Positions 9,737 to 21,509 of a DNA stretch of 64,000 nucleotides are shown here, piece by piece. Numbering within the stretch: position 1 is the first letter of the stretch; each line of letters begins with the position of its first letter. The position numbers were made by a program, and so were the translations under genes. Source of the DNA: Coenobita brevimanus (lineage: Eukaryota > Arthropoda > Malacostraca > Decapoda > Coenobitidae); contig CM064670.1 of assembly GCA_032717465.1 (NCBI GenBank), forward strand, positions 17,702,439 through 17,766,438, in the 5' to 3' direction. The notes beneath the pieces are model-generated. The model searched no databases. It was not told where the DNA came from and saw nothing but the letters and a program-made list of their open reading frames with translations.

Positions 9737-12700
9737 CTAATCCCGCAAAGGGTGGCCGCAGACAAAACGCCTCCAAGTCACTCTGTCACCCACCATTTGA
9801 CTCCCCTCCTCCCAACTCACCCCCCCCTCCCTCATATACCTCTCAACTCCATCCCTCCACCTCATCCTCGGTCTACCCCTCCCTCTCCCTCCCTCCACCT
9901 CACCTACATACACCCTCTTAGTCAGTCTTTCATTCTCCATTCTCTCCACATGTCCAAACCACCTCAGTGTATTTCTCCTAATCTTTTCAACCACATCCAC
10001 ATCTACCCCACAACGTTCCTTCACTTCTTCATTCATCAACCTGTCCCTCCAAGTCACTCCACATGCTCCTCTCAAGTAACTCATTTCCACTGCTCTCACT
10101 CTTGACTTGTTCCCCTCTTGCAAGGTCCACGCCTCGCTTCCATACGTCAGGGTAGGGATCACAATACCATCATGCTGTGACTTCTTAACTTCCATACTCA
10201 CCTCCCTATTTCTCATCACTGCTTTCAGTGTACCAACAACCTTTCTTCCCTGCTGTACCCTTTCACGTACTTCATCCCCCAAAGTTCCATCCTTACTCAT
10301 CACACTACCCAAGTACTTGAATGCACTCACATTCTCCATATCTTCACCATCCAACCTCACTGCACACTCTGTGACTTCATTCCTCTCAAACACCATAACT
10401 TTACTTTTGTTTACATTAACTTTCAGCTTCCTCCTCCTACACACTGTCCCAAATTCATTCACCAGACCTTGCAACTCCCATTCATCTTCACTCAACGATA
10501 CTGTATCATCAGCAAACAGCAACACCGGAAGCTTCCAAATCTCACCCTCATTCATTAGGGCCACCCCCACATCCACTGCCCTACCTTGCACCTCCTTTAC
10601 AACCCCATCCATATATATATTAAACAGCCATGGAGACATCACACACCCCTGTTTCAGTCCCACATTGAGATCAAAGAACTCACTCAGCTCACCATCCACT
10701 CGCACCGTAGCCCTAGCTCCCTCGTACATACTCTTCACAGCACTCAACAATTTCCCCTCCACTCCATATATTCTTAATACCTTCCACATACCTTGCCTAT
10801 CTATTCTGTCATAAGCTTTCTCCAAGTCCAAGAAGGCAGCATACACTTTCCTTCCCTTCTCTAGATACTTCTCCACTAAACATCTTAGAACAAATATCTG
10901 ATCTACACACCCTTTTCCCTCCCTAAATCCCCCTTGTTCTTCTCCAACTAGCTCCTCTATCATATGCCTAACCCTATCAATGAGTATTCTACCATATATT
11001 TTACCAGTCACACAAAGAAGGCAGATACACCTATGGTTACCACATACTTCTCTCTCCCCTTTTCCTTTGTACAGAGGAACAATTATACCTGATTTCCAGT
11101 CCTCTGGAACCCTTCCCTCTTCCCAAGCCAATCTACACAACTTCCATATCCACTCCACAACAATCTCACCCCCATACCTAAGCATTTCACCACACACTCC
11201 ATCAATTCCTGGGGCCTTTCCCAGCTTAATCTTCTTCATCGCTTCCACTACTTCCGACCTACTGATCTCTTCCTCCCTCCTCTCATCTCTTCTTCTCCCA
11301 GCCATTCCCCAACCACTTATACTCACACTGCTCTCACTCTCTACATTCAACAAATCCTCAAAGTGCTCCTTCCATCTCCTCAATTTCTCTCTCTCCTCCA
11401 CCAACAATCTATTATTCCTATCTTTCACTCCCCTACTATTTCCCCTTTCACACTGCCTTACTTTCTTTACCTCCTTCCAAAACAATTTCTTACTCTCCCT
11501 CCATTTCACACTCAGATTCCTCCCAAACTCTTCATCCACTTTCTTCTTACTCTCCTTCACCAGTCTCTTAACCTCCCTTCTCCTGCTCACATATACCTCT
11601 CTCTTCTCTCTCTCATCTTCTCCCCTACCTCTACTCGCCAAACATTCACCATATGCCTTCTTCTTTTGTTCCACAGCTCGTTTCATCTCATCATTCCACC
11701 ATGCTGTCCCTTGCACACCCTTGCACTTCCTCCTCACTCCACAAACCGCCTCACACGCTGCGCTTATCTCTTCCGTGAATATCTTACATACGTCTTCCAC
11801 CCCTTCCATCTGCTCTAGCTCATACCTTCCCAATCTTTCTTCCACTATGCTCTTATACTCTGTCATTTTCTCACTATCTTGCAATTTCTCCACTCTTCTC
11901 ACAGGAGCTGCTTCCTCCTGTCTTCCCCTTCGTCTCCTCAACCACTTTCTTTGCAGCTCTACCATGGCCATCACTAAGTGATGGTCCGAGACTCCATTCA
12001 CCCACCCTCTCCACACCCTTGCATCCAACACTTGTCTTCTCATTCGCTCATCCACACACACGTAGTCTATCATTGCCTTTCGTTCAACAAGTTCACCATC
12101 CATCCTCCTCATTACTCTCCATGTATACCGGTGGATCATCTTATGACGAAAGTAGGTGTTGGCTATTGCCAACCCCTTACCAGCACAGATGTCCACCAAA
12201 GCACTACCATTCCCATCTACTTCAGCTGGCACACCCCACTGACCAACCACTCCATCCACTCGTACATTCCCAACTTTGCCATTCATGTCTCCAATCAACA
12301 GCACTCTTTCGCTCCTCTCAAACTTGTCCATACATGCTTCTACTCTCGCCCAAAACTCATCTTTCACTCTTGCCACTCGATCCTCTGTTGGAGCATACAC
12401 ACATACAATCGCCCATGCTTGTATACCTACTTTCATCCTCACCCATACAATCCTTGCACCCACTGTTCCATACTCTCTTATATTCTCCTTCCACTTCTTG
12501 CTTATCATCAGACATACTCCCTCTCTTGCCCTCTCATTCTCACTAACTCCCGCACATATACCTACACCGTATTCCCATTCTCTCATCCTTTCACCTTTCC
12601 ATTTAGTTTCAGTCAATCCACATATATCCACTTTTGCATCCTCAAGCACCTGGACAATCTCTCTCTCTTTCACTTCATCATTCACTCCTCTCACATTCCA

Positions 12701-12745
12701 TGTTCCTACCCTCAGAATGTCCTTTGTCCGTTCCTTAGTCGTCAA
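9737..12745 (-). CDS. RTE-type endonuclease/reverse transcriptase (1002 aa)
   Basis: Single protein of an RTE-clade non-LTR retrotransposon, which nicks target DNA and copies its RNA into the nick. The N-terminal apurinic-like endonuclease (about residues 10-260) has TWNVRG (Asn17), LTETKW (Glu46), IGDMNG (Asp153, Asn155), IDYVCV (Asp227) and SDHH (253-256), so its catalytic set looks complete. A Lys/Arg-rich linker covers about 265-480. Reverse transcriptase occupies about 500-800: [20 protein letters not shown] (Asp640), [16 protein letters not shown] and the FADD box (744-747). The C-terminus has [10 protein letters not shown] (927-936) and GRGRPRMRW. The start at 12745 begins [20 protein letters not shown], the usual distance before the endonuclease. 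Length matches the family and no stop or frameshift was seen. Proteins of this type are often labelled craniofacial development protein 2-like in arthropod annotations. Confidence 0.85.
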   Translation of the reverse strand: MTTKERTKDILRVGTWNVRGVNDEVKEREIVQVLEDAKVDICGLTETKWKGERMREWEYGVGICAGVSENERAREGVCLMISKKWKENIREYGTVGARIVWVRMKVGIQAWAIVCVYAPTEDRVARVKDEFWARVEACMDKFERSERVLLIGDMNGKVGNVRVDGVVGQWGVPAEVDGNGSALVDICAGKGLAIANTYFRHKMIHRYTWRVMRRMDGELVERKAMIDYVCVDERMRRQVLDARVWRGWVNGVSDHHLVMAMVELQRKWLRRRRGRQEEAAPVRRVEKLQDSEKMTEYKSIVEERLGRYELEQMEGVEDVCKIFTEEISAACEAVCGVRRKCKGVQGTAWWNDEMKRAVEQKKKAYGECLASRGRGEDEREKREVYVSRRREVKRLVKESKKKVDEEFGRNLSVKWRESKKLFWKEVKKVRQCERGNSRGVKDRNNRLLVEEREKLRRWKEHFEDLLNVESESSVSISGWGMAGRRRDERREEEISRSEVVEAMKKIKLGKAPGIDGVCGEMLRYGGEIVVEWIWKLCRLAWEEGRVPEDWKSGIIVPLYKGKGEREVCGNHRCICLLCVTGKIYGRILIDRVRHMIEELVGEEQGGFREGKGCVDQIFVLRCLVEKYLEKGRKVYAAFLDLEKAYDRIDRQGMWKVLRIYGVEGKLLSAVKSMYEGARATVRVDGELSEFFDLNVGLKQGCVMSPWLFNIYMDGVVKEVQGRAVDVGVALMNEGEIWKLPVLLFADDTVSLSEDEWELQGLVNEFGTVCRRRKLKVNVNKSKVMVFERNEVTECAVRLDGEDMENVSAFKYLGSVMSKDGTLGDEVRERVQQGRKVVGTLKAVMRNREVSMEVKKSQHDGIVIPTLTYGSEAWTLQEGNKSRVRAVEMSYLRGACGVTWRDRLMNEEVKERCGVDVDVVEKIRRNTLRWFGHVERMENERLTKRVYVGEVEGGRGRGRPRMRWRDGVERYMREGGVSWEEGSQMVGDRVTWRRFVCGHPLRD

Positions 12746-12901
12746 CGTATGGTCCGTCCGGGTCCGAGGCGCTTTATTTGCTTTTTTAGTTAGTTCTTTT
12801 TACGGGGTGGGGCACTAACCCACCACCAACCCTTTTAGTCGCCTCGTACGACAAGCAGGGATACTGGGGGAGTATTCTTGAAACCCCCCTACCCCCAGGG
12901 G
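12746..12901 (-). promoter_or_regulatory. RTE1 5' UTR with hairpin and GCGACTAAAAGGG motif
   Basis: On the minus strand the element begins CCCCTGGGGGTAGGGGGG, then has a small hairpin (ATACT, five Cs, AGTAT), then TCGTACGAGGCGACTAAAAG before the ORF. A partly matching piece recurs in the short RTE-derived element at 45193-45313. Conservation between copies suggests a role in transcription or RNA processing, but none can be assigned from sequence alone. Confidence 0.5.
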
Positions 12902-14972
12902 AACATCACACAACCTTGTCGACACCGATCGTGAACCATTCACTTAGACGCCCATTAACCCTTACACATGCTTCAGTACCATCACAATAACTCTTGACGG
13001 CATGTAGCAGTTTACCATCTACACCGTTCATGCGCAAAACTTTCTACAATCCTTCTCTGTCCACTTTGATTTATGCTTTTTCCAGATCCATGAATGCCAT
13101 AAACACCTTATGGTCTTTCTCACAAGCCTTCTTTGCTATCTGTCTCACTGCAAGTATTTGATCCACTCATCCTCTGCCACTCCTAAAGCCACCCTGTTCA
13201 TCACTCATTAGGACTTCTGATATCTCTCTTACTTTCTCTATAATAATTCTTCCATAAAACTTCCCTACCACACAGAATATACTTGTGCCTCGATAATTTT
13301 TGCACTCACTTCACTCACCTTTATTTTTGTACAAGGGTACAATCACAGCATTTTTCCACTCTGCTGACAGTTTCACTCACCCATGCCTTCTTACAGTACA
13401 TATCTCCAACAATCACGTCATTCCACTCTCACCACTACACTTAATCATCTCTGCACACACCTCATCAACCTCAGCTGCTTTCCCATTTTTCAACCGTTTC
13501 ACAGTACTCTTCACCTGTGAGAGTGTCAGGTCTCCTGGCACTGCATTCCTTCTCTGCACACCCCGAATACCAATCATTTTTACAGCCGCTCTGCTCTCTC
13601 TATTCCCTTTCATCAGGCTTTCAAAATATCCTTTCCATCTGGCCCTTACTTCATCCCCATGGGTTTATAATCAACCACCTACATCCTTCACACCATCACA
13701 TTTCTTTCCACTTTCACTTCTACCTTTCTGCACCTCTTTCCAGAAAAACTTCCTATTTTCAGAGTAGTCTGCATTCATTTTTCTTACTAGATCATCATTT
13801 ACCTCCTTCTTTTTCCTCTTCACTAGTCTCTTTACATGATTCTTGCATTTCAACTGAACCTTTGTCCTGCAACCACTTCATCCTCTTTTCCTCCACCTCT
13901 CCCTTAACTTCATCATCCCACCATGCCGTACCTTTCTTCTTTGTTGTTACTCTTGCCACACCCACTTTAGCATTCCTAATTTAGCAATCCCTATATGCAT
14001 TCCACAGGCTGTCCAGATCCATTTCATTCCAGTTCATTGACTCTAACTCCTCCTGTACTTTGATCCTGTAATCATCTGCCATTTCTTCAATCCTCAGCTT
14101 TCAACTTTCAGTCTTTCACCCTGACTGCTCTCTCTCTCTCCTGTTCCACCTCACTCCTCTCAGCTTGATCTTGCATACCACAATCATATGAGCTGACAGA
14201 CCTCCACATCGTCCTCTCACGGCCCCCATATCAGCAACCATTCCCATCATCGACATCTATATGAGCATGCAAACAATCAGGCTTCTTTCAACACGATCCC
14301 TGTTCCCTCTATACCGTGTATATTTATGTGAATCTTTGTGTTTGAAATACGAGTTACAAATGCACAACCTCCTTTCCTGACACATATCCTTTAGTCGCTT
14401 CTCATTATCATTTTCTCCTAGTACTCCATAACAACCCATTATGTCACCATCAGGACCAGTGCCTACTCTTCCATTCATATCCCTCATTATGATCACTTTA
14501 TAGCTCCTGGGCATTCCTCCCACTACTTCATCCAGCTCATCCCAAAACTTGTCTTTCTCTCTCTCACTCCTGTCCTAACATGGTGCATATGCTACAATTA
14601 CCGCCACCTCACCTTCTCAGACTTGAACTTGACATACATACACCTCAAGCTGACACAATTGTAGTCTCTTATTCCACTCTGCCACACCTCATTCATCAAC
14701 AAAGTAACTCCTTCCTTGCATATTCCTTGCCCATTCATTCCCAATCTTACACATTTGACACCCTCCCACTCCTCCACTTCACACCCTTTCATCTTCGTTT
14801 CACACAATGCCATCACAGCATATCGTGCACTCTTGAACACATTCACCACTTCCACCCTCTTGCTCTCCTCATTCACACCTCTCACATTCCACATGGCCAT
14901 GCGAATCAGCCCATTTGTTTCGGTCCCTGGGCAGGTATTGGGCCCTCCGAGGCTCTCTGAAACAACTGCCAT
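12902..14972 (-). pseudogene. RTE2 endonuclease and N-terminal reverse transcriptase
   Basis: Minus-strand remains of the first two thirds of RTE2. From 14972: an endonuclease start with AMWNVRGVNEE and ALCETKMKG (about 14790-14900), then IMRDMNGRVGTG (near 14490) and NSYFKHKDSHKYT. The linker reads FFWKEVQKGRSESGKK near 13740, and the reverse-transcriptase fingers/palm start with EVDEVCAEMIKCSGES near 13440-13480. Several stops and frame changes separate these pieces. The sequence stops at the RTE1 5' end at 12901/12902. Confidence 0.75.
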
Positions 14973-15129
14973 GATTAAGTGATTTTGGTTAGAGGAATCT
15001 GGGGGACACTTAACCTTGCCAGAAACCCCGGTTATATGGTTACCACCCAGCGTAGTTAAAGGTTTTCTGGGTACAGGAAACCATTTGGCTTGTCACTAAG
15101 TGTAGAGATCATATGGCATCTCTACATTA

Positions 15130-15904
<775 letters not shown>

Positions 15905-15909
<5 letters not shown>

Positions 15910-17560
15910 AACATAACGGAGGAAGGAAATACAAATGAATAAGAAAAAATATAACGGAGGAAGGAAATACAAATGAATAAGAAAAAATAAAACATACACC
16001 AGCTTACTGGTGTCCTCCATTTTAAAACATGTGTCACAGATCTGAACAGCTGTAGGTTGAAGTTTTGGGGGAAACAATTCTGGGGAGGGGAGTCCCAAAG
16101 AGATGCAGTTCGGGGAATAAAAGAATTCTGATAGGCAGAAGATCTGCAATATGGCTGTGTGACATTCCAGTCAAGAGTGCTACCAAATAATATTCCTCCT
16201 TACTTGTAGGGGAGGTAGTTTATTTATAACAGTAGGGTTACTAATAATTCTAACGGCTTTGTTCTGCAATTTGTCTAGTTGTTTTACTGCAACCTCTCCA
16301 CATCCATTACACAAAGGTGAGCAATAATCCAGCTGAGAGTGCACGACTCTTATAAGTTATACCTAACTGCTCGTCATTGAAGAAACTGCGGACTCTGTAC
16401 AACAATCCAAATTTCTTTGAGGCGGTTTTAGCATGTGATCTGACATGAGAGGTCCAGCTGTGGGCACTGTTAAGTGAAACACCGAAAATTTCAATAGAGA
16501 TAGGAATATTAGTAGCATTGAAGGTAATATAAGAATCTGGCAATATCTATTAGTAAATTGTGTATATTTGGTTTTATTTACATTAAATGAGACAAGTTAT
16601 TTCGTTCCCATTCAGTGATAAGTCTTGATTCATGAAGATGGCTGGACTGAGTTGTGAGGTAGAGATATTAAATTTTAAGAACGTGTGTTTAAGTGCGAAT
16701 GAACTGTGGAGTGTTGAGTCATCTGAATATGAATGGATGGGATTATGGGTTACAAATAAGAGATCAATAATATGAATTAGAAATAGGATTGGAGCCAGAA
16801 CTGATTATTGTGGCACGCCGGCATTAATTGAGTGGAAATTGGAATATACATCATCTACTTTTATCTTTCTGTCGCTGAGATATGAGGAAATCAGAGGAAC
16901 AAAAAAAAATTTTTCATAGCATGGGAGTTGGGGCGGGAGGGGACGGTGCCATTCAAAAGCTTTAGATATATCAAGGGCTACTGAATGTGTTTCTCCATGT
17001 TGGTCTACTGAATGATGGATGGTATGAGTCAGGAGACTGAGTCTATCAAGGGTGGATCTTTCGTGCCGAAAATCATACTATCACGAATTAAGTTGTTGGA
17101 TTCAAGATGTTTTACTATATCCTTATCAAGAACAATCTCAAATACTTGAACATGAGAAGACGTGATAGCTATTGGTCTATAATAGAGGGTTCAGAGGAAC
17201 TACCTTTCTTCGGAATTGGGTGGATATTAGCTTCAATCCAAGAATTAGGGAATGAAGAAGTATGGATGCATAGTCTGAATAACTAAGCTTGAACTAAGGC
17301 AAATTATGGGGAGTACTTTTTAATAACAACTGGAGGAACTCCATCTGGGCCGGGAGCTTTGGTAAACTGTCTTGGATGGATTTTACGTATCTTGTCACTG
17401 CTTTAAGTGGCGCAGTTTCGGGAACGCCAAGTTCTAGTACAAGGACATTTTGGCTGACTTCCTGTAAGTACTGTAAAGGCATTCTTTTGTGCCTTGCATA
17501 GTTGGTTATTACCATTATCATGACACTTTTCAGGTGCACTTATGCTAAACCACAATGGCA
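15905..17560 (-). pseudogene. Jockey-like LINE relic 1, 5'-truncated
   Basis: Minus-strand remains of a non-LTR reverse transcriptase related to the copy at 21510-24550. Fragments in order: LKAVTRYVKSIQDS (near 17370-17410), VPLISSYLSDRKIKVDD with INAGVPQ (near 16810-16900), a catalytic-like box reading YSDD instead of YADD near 16730, then IFGVSLNSAHSWTSHV and KFGLLYRVRSFF (16370-16500) from the C-terminal region. Multiple stops and frame changes; the endonuclease is missing. The 3' end merges with the TA array at 15904. Confidence 0.7.
15913..15988. repeat. Perfect 38-bp tandem duplication
   Basis: Two consecutive identical 38-bp units beginning ATAACGGAGGAAGGAAATAC. They lie in the 3' end of the Jockey-like relic that starts here. 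Confidence 0.9.
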
Positions 17561-17567
17561 TATACGG

Positions 17568-17570
<3 letters not shown>

Positions 17571-17602
<32 letters not shown>
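17571..17602. repeat. (GA)n microsatellite
   Basis: About 32 bp of GA repeat at the upstream edge of the Jockey-like relic. Confidence 0.95.
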
Positions 17603-17605
<3 letters not shown>

Positions 17606-17609
17606 ACAT

Positions 17610-18837
17610 ATTCTTTTACAGCCTCGCCTTTGTTCCAATTGTTTTCAGTGCACTACCATCCCCACATCTATATTCATTTCATAAAATGCATTTTGTTTAT
17701 ATTTTCACATATTTTTAAAAGTCTGTGGAAGAAGTCTCTCTTGACCTTCATAAAATCTGGAGATAATAACAAGAAGGAGCACTGAGAGTGCAACACCCGC
17801 GCCTGTACTTTTGACCTTGTTCCGTGACCCTGACCTTTTATCTAGTGTTCTCATATTGGAATACTGTAATCTTTGGCTAACCCTTAGCCGTTCCATCAAG
17901 CTCAACCCGAACTGATTGAAACTGAGTTATAAAACCAAAAGTCTGACCTTGTCCTGTGACCATTACTTTTGACTGATTCTCAAAAATAAACTACTTCCCC
18001 CTTATATTACCCTGTACCATTCTTTTAAGTTTCACCTAAATCGATTCAAAATTGTGAAAGTTAACCTATTTCCGACCTTTACCTTGTCTTTTTCTGGCAC
18101 TATTTGCCATGCATTAAACCCAGTAAAGCATGAAATTTCTCTGTGAAAAACTAAGGTAGTCGGTTTTGCCCTTTCTAGGGCTAGAGGAATCTAAGAAAGA
18201 AAAAAAAGGGAAAAATCAGGAGATTAGTCGATTGTGTTTTAGTGTGTTATGTCATGTTTTGGCTTGTTTGGAAGACATTTTACGTATACAAAAGCGATGG
18301 GATTAAGGCTAGGTGCTTAGGAATGAAATTTAATACCTCTGTTTGGAAGTTACAAAGGATTTCATTTGTTATGGCATATCGGCACGTCGGAGCTATCCCT
18401 GCATAAAAATGTCTGACACTGGTTTGCTTTCATCAGTGAACTTAACCGTTATCGTTTACACGCCAGGAGAATCTGTCAGTCTATAAACAAACACTTTAAT
18501 CCCTATGGTGGTGGTCAGAGCTTCCTTATATTCGCTAATATTACCTTACGTCACCATAATTATGGGCTACGCATCCCTTCAAATAATGCAAAAAGGACAA
18601 AGGTTTCAATTTACTTTTTTTTGCCTTCCATTTCTTTTTTGCCGTATCAGTCACTGTAATTCTCATTCTTCTCTCCGTGCACCTCAAAGTGCCGTCCACC
18701 TTTCAGAAAATCTCGTTTCCTTAGGGTTTGAATACCACTCACTGATGTACAGGGATGCCACTGAATGCTGTTATATGTGTTTAAGGTTGTAATGAAGCTC
18801 TTATATGAGGAAGCAGCTAATCTAGTGGTTTAACATT
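17610..18837. other. Unassigned, with clustered TGACCTTG motifs
   Basis: No gene recognised. Between about 17735 and 18100 the sequence repeats TGACCTTG, TGACCTTT and GTGACC-type strings at irregular spacing on the plus strand (for example near 17812, 17830 and 17944). Their complement CAAGGTCA is the half-site of NR5A/ERR-type nuclear receptors, but similar strings are also common in anonymous invertebrate repeats. The rest (18240-18837) shows only short chance ORFs. Confidence 0.4.
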
Positions 18838-19470
18838 AATTTTGGACTATGGCACGGAGGTGCAATGTCTCTAGGACTGTTCAGCATTTATTTAGATGGG
18901 GTTATGAGAGGAGTAAAAGCTGACGTGACGAAGAGAGGGGTGAAAACAGTAAATAATGGTGAAGACAGCAGTATATTTGATGTGCGCGGGTGATGCTTTA
19001 CTGCTGGTCGATGGAGAACAGGAAATTTACAGACTAGTGTGTATTTTTGTTGATGTCTGTGACCGTTGGACCTTGAAAGTAAATGTACATCGCCGAAGAG
19101 TGAATTAATGGTTGTTGAATGTGACTCTCAGTGTGAAATTCTAGTGAGTGGAAAGAGGCTTAAACTGGCGAGAGTTTAAATACCTGAGTGCGGTGACAAA
19201 AAAAGAGAGGTAACCATGCAAAGGAAGCGGATAGGGGAAAGAAAGTAGCCGGTGCTACAAGGCCTTGGAAGGAGATAGAGGTCTGAATGCAGTGGATATA
19301 AGAAAATTGCATGAAGAATTATTAGTACCATACTAACATACGGGTGTGTGACTCTGCTATGGCACGAAGACGAAAAACCAAGAGTTAGGGCAATGCAGAT
19401 TCTTGAGAAAAGTTTGGAGTGCAGAGTGGACAGGACGAGAAACAACGAGATTCGTGAAAGATGTGGAACA
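18838..19470 (+). pseudogene. RTE2-family reverse transcriptase fragment
   Basis: Plus-strand relic corresponding to the C-terminal half of RTE2. It begins around LFSIYLDGVMRGVKADVTKRG, which aligns with [16 protein letters not shown] of RTE2, passes through a decayed palm near 18985-19010, then REFKYLSAVTKKER and NNEIRERCGT near 19440-19465. Many stops. Both ends are truncated. Confidence 0.65.
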
Positions 19471-19728
19471 AAACAGCCCGTTGAAAACAAAGTTCCAGGG
19501 TTCTTGTTGTTGTTGCTCGATCTCGAGCCGTCTGATTGAGCAGACCCGTCGACCGTAGGTAAGCAACTGCCACACCCTTGATGTTGTGTCTTTGTTTTAG
19601 TGCAGCATGTGCTGTACAGTGCTCCATTATGTGCAGTACGATGAGTGAACCCATTCTAGCTGGGCACGCGCCATCAATGATTCCACCCAACCTAAATCTA
19701 AGCTGGTAGTCCCGATGCCCAGTAATAT

Positions 19729-20660
19729 TTTTTTAATGCAAAGATGAAAGAATCAAAGGGTCGAAACCTGCAAAATTGTTCCATCCACGAGAAAGAGAGA
19801 GAGAGAGAGAGATTCAAAATCCGTTCATTTCGAGATGTCTTCACGCACAGCACTTAAAAGACGGCAGGTCACAAGCAGAAGGACATACAGACAGAGGAGG
19901 ACAGTTCCAGAGTTACCTGTTGCATATACGAAAGACTGGAAGCAACGGTTAACTCTTGTATTAATGAGCTGGACAGAAAAGTGGCAAGAGTTTGTTGCCA
20001 GACGGGTGTTACGTACCGTACCTGCCATCATTGTTGAGTGATGCATGAGGACAGTTCAGGAAGAGCAGTGACCATTACGTAGCGACAGAAGATAAAGATG
20101 CATCACAGCGGGAAAGAGGCAGAGGTTGAATGGAGTCAATAAGAGGAGAATTAATGAGACGAAAAGTATTTAACTCCACTCTGCTGAGAGCAGTACTTCG
20201 CAAAGGGGAGAATAAAACCCCAGTATAAAGTCAACAGCTTTGAGGGGGTAAAGATGGCGCAAAGTCGGCTTAACACACCTAATCTCTTGGAAGTAGATTT
20301 TGCTAGAGAGGTAATAATTATGATTCTTGGAAAGGTAATATGATCTGTTCATGAAAATTCCCGATAACATAAAACACCAAGAATCTTTAAAGCTTATGCA
20401 AACTTGAGCTGAATATTGCTGAATATTAACGGATACTCCTGTAAAAATTTTGTCGGGTTGAAAGATGTAGGAAGTGAGTTTCTGGTACATTAAAAACAAG
20501 GTTACTTTTACAGTACCCCAATCAGAGATATGAGTCATGTCAGAAATTAGGTGGCCGTTGCCTCATCCCGTGTTTGTTGAAGTAATTGTTGTGATGGACG
20601 CTTTGAGAACCAGAGCTAATGGTGCAGGGTGGAGTTATCGGCAGACATGGGGCAATGACA
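19729..20660 (-). pseudogene. Jockey-like LINE relic 2, 3' fragment
   Basis: Minus-strand C-terminal fragment of the Jockey-like family. It shares the block around 20560 (a QQLLQQT-type stretch), LTHISDWG near 20510, and the final part with AYTKDW complement and RHL-type ending near 19840-19990. The 3' UTR carries a GA tract (19793-19813) and ends at a short T run (A on the element strand) at 19729-19736. Frameshifted and 5'-truncated. Confidence 0.65.
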
Positions 20661-21509
20661 CAGGTAACGTAACTGATTACCATTATGATTATATGACAAT
20701 TTATTTAGAAAGACTAAGCTACCGAGTACAGAGAATTCCAATGTATTCGATTACAATTGCAATTATATACCGTACCTTGCATTCGTGATTACACTCATGA
20801 TTACCTACTACATGAATAATAAAAAGATCATTTTGTTTTGAAGGTACAACTATTATACTTGTACCTGTTTACAATTAAGCAAATTCATACTCAACATTGT
20901 AGTTAACGTTCTAACAGCGTTATTAAGTAAAGGAAGGCTTAAGTTTACTTTATTCTTGATGCTCTATATTGTAGTTTACGTTCCAACAGCATTATTAAAT
21001 AAAGGTGGGCTCCAGTTTACTTTATGCATGATGCTCTATACTGCAGTTTACGTTTCAACAACATTACTAATTAAAGGAAGGCTTCAGCTGACTTTTTCAT
21101 CATGCTCTATATTGTAGTTCACATTCCAACAGCATTATTTTGTAAAGGAATGCCTCAGATTATCCCCGTAACTTCCACCTGCTATACTCCACACAGCCAG
21201 TGTACTGGACTATCTACCTGTCTACTGCCGGACTCTGTCACCTCCTGCCTCAACCTCTTTCAGTTGTCAGTCAAAGCTGTAAAATACGGCTTAAACACCA
21301 GTTTTTCAGTACAACCTGGCGTAAATTAAAACAGCCGGTGTATTGTTTTATTAAGTGTGTGTGTGTGTGTGTTTTGATCAGATTTTAATCAGACAAGGGT
21401 CAACCAAATGACCGGCACATTCTTTTTCAGAATAATAAATCAGGGGTAAGGTCACATGCCATAGCCACTCTAAACAGCTTTGATCCGAATTAGACAAACT
21501 TTACATAAG
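20661..21509. other. Unassigned DNA with minisatellite
   Basis: No gene recognised. Contains the 72-bp minisatellite (separate entry) and a short (GT)n tract at about 21353-21372. Confidence 0.6.
20880..21165. repeat. 72-bp minisatellite, about 4 diverged copies
   Basis: The string TATTGTAGTTTACGTTCCAA and variants recur at 20895, 20967, 21039 and 21110, a period of 71-72 bp, each followed by a TATTAA-AAAGG-type stretch. Copies differ by many substitutions. Confidence 0.8.

Larger units (their letters stand above)
9641..12901 (-). mobile_element. RTE1: full-length RTE-type LINE with intact ORF
   Basis: About 3.2 kb, the usual size of RTE-clade elements. It has a ~155-bp 5' UTR, one long ORF, a 3' UTR of only about 11 bp after the stop, and a (TA)n tail at 9641-9726. 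It lies inside RTE2. Relatives of the same family occur as decayed copies at 43857-46935 and 46985-48655. The uninterrupted ORF, complete 5' end and simple-repeat tail are what an intact copy would show; activity itself cannot be judged from sequence. Confidence 0.85.
8525..15105 (-). mobile_element. RTE2: RTE-type LINE, split by nested RTE1
   Basis: Two minus-strand segments, 12902-15105 (5' part) and 8525-9640 (3' part), form one LINE once RTE1 (9641-12901) is removed. The right part stops in the reverse transcriptase at the QGC-like region, and the left part resumes a few residues later at MDGVMREVK, which is the expected continuation. The 3' end runs through GGATGATGATAATACAG into TA repeats. 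The 5' UTR (15031-15103) shares about 70 bp with repeat family R2. Confidence 0.75.

Noticed and set aside
9276..12818. Plus-strand reading frames of up to 333 codons across RTE1
   Set aside because: They are antisense to the RTE1 protein, Ser/Leu/Pro-rich, without motifs; the minus frame has full endonuclease and reverse-transcriptase signatures.
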